The position numbers and the translations under genes were made by a program. A model generated the notes under the pieces. That model made no database searches. It had not been told where the DNA came from and saw only the letters and a program-made list of their open reading frames with translations. A stretch of DNA of 64,000 bases from BACL11 sp945865535 (lineage in GTDB: Bacteria > Bacteroidota > Bacteroidia > Flavobacteriales > BACL11), in the NCBI GenBank assembly GCA_947502765.1, contig CANNBA010000003.1:52919-116918 (forward strand). The letters are read 5' to 3'. How positions within the stretch are numbered: the stretch's first letter is position 1; every line of letters starts with the position of its first letter. Shown here one piece after another: positions 59,112 through 64,000 of the stretch.

Positions 59112-61934
59112 ATGAAGAAACTTTTACTACTTACTTTTATTTTGATTGATTTTTCAATTTATGCCCAAATACAAATAAAAGGAATAGTTATTGATGGATT
59201 AACAAGCGAAACTCTAATTGGTGCCAATGTAATTGTAAAAGGAACAAATAATGGCACTGCAACCAACTTTAATGGAGAATATACAATTATTCATAAAGGA
59301 ACTCTCCCTACAACTTTAAGTGTAAGTTATCTGGGCTACAAAAACTTAGACATTGAGATAAATTCAAAAAATCCAACACCTATAAAACTATTTTCTGATA
59401 GTAAAAACTTAAAAGAAGTAAAAGTAGTGGACAGCCGAATAACTCAGAAACAAAAAGAATCGGCACTTACTGTTGAAGCTTTGGATATGATTGCCATAAA
59501 AGAAACCCCTTCTGCTAACTTTTATGATGGTTTGGGAGCCTTGAAAGGAGTTGATATTACGGCTGCTAGTTTAGGATTTAAAGTAATTAATACTAGAGGA
59601 TTTAATAGCACCTCTCCTGTTCGTTCGCTTCAAATTATTGATGGAGTAGACAATCAATCTCCAGGACTTAATTTCTCTCTGGGTAACTTCTTAGGATCAT
59701 CTGAGCTAGACATTATGAAAGTTGAAATCATACAAGGTGCTAGTTCGGCTTATTACGGTCCAAATGCCTTTAATGGGGTAATTAGCATGACAACTCTAAG
59801 CCCATTTATACAACAAGGATTAACTATTCAATACAAATTCGGAAGCAGAAATCTTTTTGAGAATTCTTTTCGACTAGCTAAAAAATTTCAAAATAAAAAA
59901 GGAGAAGATGTATTTGCCTATAAAATAAATGTTTCATATATGCAAGCTCATGATTGGGAAGCAGATAATATGGCTGCTGTAGATGGAACAACTTCAGCTA
60001 ATAATCCTGGAGGTTATGATGCAATTAACAGATATGGTGATGAAGATACTGATGGAGATTTAAATGATGTGTCTGAGGATTTTAATCAAAATTACTTTAC
60101 ACATCCAGGTTTAAAAAAATTCCACAGAACTGGCTATATGGAGAAAGATATTGTTGATTATGATACTAAGAACTTCAAAGCGCAAAGCTCCTTGCATTAT
60201 ATGATTACACCCAAAATAGAAGTAATCTATGGTTTAAATTACAGCACAGGAACTACTGTTTATCAAGGAGATAATCGTTTTAGCTTAAAAAACATACAGT
60301 TCTGGCAAAACAAATTTGAAATTCAACAGAAAGATAAATTTTTTATTAGAGCTTATAGAACTCAAGAGGATGCTGGAGATTCTTATGATGCTGTTTTTAC
60401 GGCTTTAAGATTACAAGAATACAATCAGACTTCAAATCAAGACTGGTACACGGCTTATAAAAACAATTGGAGAGATCAATTTGAATGGGAAGATGTCAAT
60501 TGGGAAGCTGCTGAATATAGTTTTCTAAATCAACAATGGATGTTTCAAGGAAATCCTATTGATATAAATGACTGGATGGTAATGAGCGATTCAGTATTAA
60601 ATGCAAATTCTGATTTGATAATTGCTAACCATAGCTCAGTTCGAGATTTAACCGATTTAGCAACCAATAGACTTGTTCCTGGAAGTGAAGAATTTAAAGT
60701 AGCGCTAGAGGATATTACTTCCAAAACTGCTAGTGAAGGTGGTACTGGTTTTTATGATAAATCAGCTCTTAATCATATTCATGGAGAATATTTTTTAGTA
60801 AACAATGATATTGATAAAATTAAGATAGGCGGAAATATTCGCGAATACAAACCAGATACAAAAGGAAGTTTATTTATAGATACTACTGATATGATATCTA
60901 ATACAGAAATGGGAATCTATATGGGTTTTGAGAAAAAAAGTGATCAAGGTTCTTTTAATATAACTTTTAGATATGATAAAAATGAAAATTTTGACTTGAA
61001 CTTCTCTCCTGCAGTATCACTTGTCCTTACTCCAAGCGAAAAAGATGTAATCCGGTTTTCATTTTCATCAGCCATCAGAAACCCTACTCTAGCTGATCAA
61101 TACCTTTACTATAATGTTGGTAGAGCAATTTTAATTGGAAATCTTAAAGGGCATGGTACAGATTATGGGGAGAATCTAGTTACTATTGAATCATTAATTA
61201 ATTATTATTTGCCTGCAGCATTATCAAAGGACAGTCTAAAATTCTTTAGCGTTAAACCCATACAGCCTGAGAAAGCAAAGTCAGCCGAAATAGGATATAG
61301 AACAACTCTTTTTAACAAAGTGTATATTGATGCAAATTATTATTATTCTCGCTATACTGATTTTATAGGATATAAAATTGGGGCAAAATTTAATACCACA
61401 GTTGATGATACCATTACTGGGGCTTATGAAATTGCATTACCCTCAATACAAGCTTATCGTATGGCGGCTAATGCTGAAAACACGGTAACAACTCAAGGGG
61501 CTTCAATAGCCATCAATTACTACTTACACCCTAACTATTCATTAAATGGCAACTATTCTTGGAATAAACTGAATGAAGAAGGAACAGAGGATCCAATAAT
61601 CCCTGCTTACAATACCCCAGAACACAAATACAACCTAGGAATTATTGGTAGAGATATTCATTTATCAGCAACCAAAAATATTTTTAGAGATTTTGGATTT
61701 AGCATAAACTACAAATGGGTTGAAGAATTTACATTTGAAGGATCGCCACAATTTACTGGCATTGTACCTACTTTTGACTTAGTGGATATACAAGTAAGTA
61801 AAAAACTACAAGAACTAAATGCTACTATAAAAATAGGATCTTCAAACGTATTAAACAATATGCATTATGAAGTTTATGGAGGGCCTTACATTGGAAGAAT
61901 GACTTATTGTTCAATATTATTTGATATAAAATAA
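59112..61934 (+). CDS. TonB-dependent receptor with carboxypeptidase-regulatory-like domain
   Basis: 940 residues. Signal peptide 1-18, regulatory-like domain (about 20-105, SETLIGANVIVKGTNNGTATNFNGEY), plug (about 115-225, KGVDITAASLGFKVINTRGFNST and IIQGASSAYYGPNAFNGVISMTTL) and a long barrel to a terminal aromatic strand (GRMTYCSILFDIK). The ligand is unknown. The GFN-RGF-plug resembles receptors for small metabolites. The following gene starts 40 bp downstream and encodes a secreted hydrolase-like protein, so the two may act on one substrate. No DUF4249 or SusD partner is adjacent. Confidence 0.88.
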   Translation: MKKLLLLTFILIDFSIYAQIQIKGIVIDGLTSETLIGANVIVKGTNNGTATNFNGEYTIIHKGTLPTTLSVSYLGYKNLDIEINSKNPTPIKLFSDSKNLKEVKVVDSRITQKQKESALTVEALDMIAIKETPSANFYDGLGALKGVDITAASLGFKVINTRGFNSTSPVRSLQIIDGVDNQSPGLNFSLGNFLGSSELDIMKVEIIQGASSAYYGPNAFNGVISMTTLSPFIQQGLTIQYKFGSRNLFENSFRLAKKFQNKKGEDVFAYKINVSYMQAHDWEADNMAAVDGTTSANNPGGYDAINRYGDEDTDGDLNDVSEDFNQNYFTHPGLKKFHRTGYMEKDIVDYDTKNFKAQSSLHYMITPKIEVIYGLNYSTGTTVYQGDNRFSLKNIQFWQNKFEIQQKDKFFIRAYRTQEDAGDSYDAVFTALRLQEYNQTSNQDWYTAYKNNWRDQFEWEDVNWEAAEYSFLNQQWMFQGNPIDINDWMVMSDSVLNANSDLIIANHSSVRDLTDLATNRLVPGSEEFKVALEDITSKTASEGGTGFYDKSALNHIHGEYFLVNNDIDKIKIGGNIREYKPDTKGSLFIDTTDMISNTEMGIYMGFEKKSDQGSFNITFRYDKNENFDLNFSPAVSLVLTPSEKDVIRFSFSSAIRNPTLADQYLYYNVGRAILIGNLKGHGTDYGENLVTIESLINYYLPAALSKDSLKFFSVKPIQPEKAKSAEIGYRTTLFNKVYIDANYYYSRYTDFIGYKIGAKFNTTVDDTITGAYEIALPSIQAYRMAANAENTVTTQGASIAINYYLHPNYSLNGNYSWNKLNEEGTEDPIIPAYNTPEHKYNLGIIGRDIHLSATKNIFRDFGFSINYKWVEEFTFEGSPQFTGIVPTFDLVDIQVSKKLQELNATIKIGSSNVLNNMHYEVYGGPYIGRMTYCSILFDIK

Positions 61935-61974
61935 ATTGTGTAATATTGTAGCTTAATAACCAAAATTTGAAATT

Positions 61975-63984
61975 ATGAAAAAAAATTTACACTCAACCTT
62001 AGCAATTATTCTAGTTACTCTAGGGTTTTCTGCTAATTCACAAACAAGATATCTTGATGATGTCTTTTCAGCAGTAACAGTTACTTCTGATGTTACTTAT
62101 GCTACAAATATTAGCATATTACCTATGTTGATGGGACAAGCTCCTGCGCCAGCGCCTATATTATGCGACATTTATGAACCAACTGGAGATACTGAAACAA
62201 ACAGACCTGTAATTATTTTAGCACATACAGGAAGTTTTTTACCACCAGTACTAAATGGACAACCAACAGGATCTAAATCAGATTTATCAATTGTAGAGCA
62301 GTGTACAAGATGGGCAAAAAAAGGCTATGTAGCTGTTGCTATGGATAATCGTTTAGGTTGGAATCCTACTTCAACTGATCAAAATGTAAGAACCTCAACA
62401 CTTATTCAGGCTGCTTACAGAGGCATACAAGACGCTAAAGCTATGGTTAGGTATATGAGAATGACAGAGGCAACTGGAAACCCTTATGGGATTGATCAAT
62501 CAAAAATTGTTTTAGGTGGTCAAGGTACTGGAGGATATATCTCATTAGGATATGCTGCACTAGATAACCCTGGCGTAGAATTAAATCTTATTAAATTCTT
62601 AAACTTAACTAATCCTGCACAACCAGTTCCTTATGTTTATCCTCCATTTTTTGGGAATCCTGACGGGACAGATTCTACTTATTTACCAGATTTCGCTTCT
62701 CCAACAGGTCAAACAGAATTATGGAACATTCCAAATAATCCATCTTATAGTTCTGAAATCAGTATGGCTTTTAATTTAGGTGGCGCTTTGGCTGATATTT
62801 CTTGGCTAGAAGCTGGTGATGTGCCGATAGTTTCTTTTCATTGTTATAAAGATGAATATGCTCCTATTGACACTGGTGATGTAATTGTACCAACAACAGG
62901 AGATTTTGTAGTTGAAGTTATGGGAAGTAGAACTGTTGCCCATTATTCTAATGCGTACGGAAACAATGATGTGTTTGTAAATGCTGATTTTACTGATAAT
63001 TTTACAAATGCAGCAAATTTAAATAATAGTGGCTATGAAGGTTTATATGTATTTAAAACACCTGCTCCATTAACAACACCAAATGCATTTGGACAATTAG
63101 GAGAAGAAGCAGGAGCACCATGGGATTGGTGGGATAATGTAACTTATGATGCTCAGTTTGCTGCAGTAAATGGAGCTCCTGCAGGTTATGGTGCTGCTAA
63201 CTCAATCTTAGGGAATCCTGATATGTCTGCTGAAAAAGGAAACTTATATATAGACACAATTCAAGGTTATTTAAATCCTAGAATTTTTGAAGTATTAGGT
63301 TTCAATATTTCTTCTGTTACTGGTTGTATTGATGCTACAGCATGTAATTATGACCCTACAGCTACAGTAGATGATGGTTCTTGTATTTACCAAGGTGAAG
63401 CTCCATTAGTAGCTTGTTATGAAACGGCTACTTGGAATGCATCAACTTGTGTATGGGATGTAACAGGGACACCGATACTTGCTTCTATTCTTCAATCAGG
63501 AAGTAATCTAACTGCAGTTACTAATCCTGTTGGACTTAGTGCAGATTGGTATAATATTCAAACTGAGAATGGCGCTACAAGAATTTGGCGAATGGAAACA
63601 AATGCTAGTTCATTTACTCCTACATTTGATTGTTCTTACTTTATTGTTGTAAGTCATAATGGATGTGTGGATACAAGTGCAATTTATAATTATGGGGAAA
63701 ATGCTGCTAGAATAGGCTCATTTACCACCTCTCCAAATCCAACATCAGGCGTAATAAATGTAAAATTTGAAAACAGCAAGAATCAATTTGTAATGTTTGA
63801 TTTAATAAGTAATAATGGAACTAAACTTGATGAGTTTATCACAATAGAAGATAATTTAAATATTGATTTATCAAAATATCCTTCAGGTACTTATTACTTA
63901 TACTTTAACTCTGAGGATGCAGTACAAGGTTGTAGATTAGAAGAAGTGCAAAAAATATCAACTAAAATAATTTTAAACAAATAA
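61975..63984 (+). CDS. Secreted T9SS protein with alpha/beta-hydrolase-like domain lacking the Ser nucleophile
   Basis: 669 residues. Signal peptide 1-22. Residues about 60-330 resemble an alpha/beta-hydrolase (RPVIILAHTGSF, then GYVAVAMDNRLGW, IQDAKAMVRYMR), but the elbow reads GGQGTGGY (181-188): the nucleophile place of G-x-S-x-G is G184. Residue 290 region (FHCYKDEYAP) holds the Asp-loop. A Cys-rich GCIDATACNYDPTATVDDGSC module (about 445-470) of the type common in T9SS cargo, a beta domain and a type A sorting domain (SPNPTSGVINVKF) follow. It is probably surface-bound; with no Ser it may bind rather than cleave, or use a different residue. Co-directional with the TonB receptor upstream. 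Confidence 0.75.
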   Translation: MKKNLHSTLAIILVTLGFSANSQTRYLDDVFSAVTVTSDVTYATNISILPMLMGQAPAPAPILCDIYEPTGDTETNRPVIILAHTGSFLPPVLNGQPTGSKSDLSIVEQCTRWAKKGYVAVAMDNRLGWNPTSTDQNVRTSTLIQAAYRGIQDAKAMVRYMRMTEATGNPYGIDQSKIVLGGQGTGGYISLGYAALDNPGVELNLIKFLNLTNPAQPVPYVYPPFFGNPDGTDSTYLPDFASPTGQTELWNIPNNPSYSSEISMAFNLGGALADISWLEAGDVPIVSFHCYKDEYAPIDTGDVIVPTTGDFVVEVMGSRTVAHYSNAYGNNDVFVNADFTDNFTNAANLNNSGYEGLYVFKTPAPLTTPNAFGQLGEEAGAPWDWWDNVTYDAQFAAVNGAPAGYGAANSILGNPDMSAEKGNLYIDTIQGYLNPRIFEVLGFNISSVTGCIDATACNYDPTATVDDGSCIYQGEAPLVACYETATWNASTCVWDVTGTPILASILQSGSNLTAVTNPVGLSADWYNIQTENGATRIWRMETNASSFTPTFDCSYFIVVSHNGCVDTSAIYNYGENAARIGSFTTSPNPTSGVINVKFENSKNQFVMFDLISNNGTKLDEFITIEDNLNIDLSKYPSGTYYLYFNSEDAVQGCRLEEVQKISTKIILNK

Positions 63985-63986
63985 CT

Positions 63987-64000
63987 ATGAAAAATATACT
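63987..64000 (+). CDS. Start of the next gene, cut by the window edge
   Basis: An ATG 2 bp after the T9SS stop opens MKNI-, with the Lys-Asn start common in exported Bacteroidota proteins. Only four codons are visible; no identity can be given. Confidence 0.3.

Overview
This is a gene-dense, AT-rich chromosomal stretch from a member of the Bacteroidota, most likely the order Flavobacteriales. The evidence is the low G+C, type IX secretion (T9SS) C-terminal sorting domains on three proteins, TonB-dependent receptors with N-terminal carboxypeptidase-regulatory-like domains, the bacillithiol enzyme BshA, a long NusB, a DUF3276/PUR protein, ribosomal protein THX, and many copies of the Bacteroidota promoter box TAnnTTTG. 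Family or genus cannot be fixed by eye. No insertion sequence, prophage, CRISPR array, rRNA or tRNA gene was seen. No gene-free stretch exceeds 300 bp; the longest is 48481-48765 (285 bp), a promoter region.

Layout. 1-3047: end of a probable septum-formation (DivIC/FtsB-like) gene and a fused MutA-MutB methylmalonyl-CoA mutase. 3075-6937 (minus): a copper/heavy-metal cluster of a Cys-rich HYC_CC_PP-like protein, a TonB receptor with a Cys-Cys plug, a periplasmic HMA protein and a secreted CGGC thioredoxin-like T9SS protein. 6985-8702 (minus): ornithine aminotransferase and a DUF454 protein. 8766-11560 (plus): RlmD, a lipoprotein, a 39-residue membrane peptide and a Sua5/YciO protein. 11544-16190 (minus): coaE, bshA and a GH3/beta-lactamase fusion. 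16285-20942 (plus): a small membrane protein, mutL, two rhomboid proteases and an EEP-family phosphatase/nuclease. 20932-24717 (minus): Glu/Leu dehydrogenase, nusB, DUF1573, yajC, YbbR. 24844-27034: ABC exporter and PUR protein. 27194-31967: parA-parB-DUF5683-dapB-lepB-wbqC. 32046-34315: acyl-CoA carboxylase beta subunit and a SET-domain protein. 34385-37529: thrS-infC-rpmI-rplT. 37599-41704 (minus): yqeY, TPR lipoprotein, recA, nth, a 67-residue protein and an ECF sigma factor. 41863-44661: uvrA. 44630-48480 (minus): a gingipain-like C25 protease and ruvX. 48766-52158: TonB receptor and DUF4249 lipoprotein. 52170-56997: trxB, recQ, fmt, trmH-like and THX. 57034-59070: pdxH, yqgE, class IV aminotransferase. 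59112-63984: TonB receptor and a T9SS alpha/beta-hydrolase-like protein.

How the genes work together. Most are core functions: DNA repair (mutL, recA, nth, uvrA, ruvX, recQ), translation (thrS-infC-rpmI-rplT, fmt, THX, RNA methyltransferases), chromosome partition and the envelope. The accessory themes are outer-membrane uptake (three TonB receptors, one with a DUF4249 partner), T9SS cargo, and metal handling. Methylmalonyl-CoA mutase and an acyl-CoA carboxylase could form a propionyl-CoA route. The genome is compact: many neighbours overlap by 1-32 bp, including four convergent pairs.

I found no wholly new system. The best leads are the MutA-MutB fusion; a non-AUG (ATC) start for infC; a C10 homopolymer inside the HYC_CC_PP-like gene; promoter boxes so close to start codons that several mRNAs should be leaderless; interlocked divergent promoters at the sigma factor/uvrA boundary; and a secreted hydrolase-like protein that seems to lack its nucleophile.
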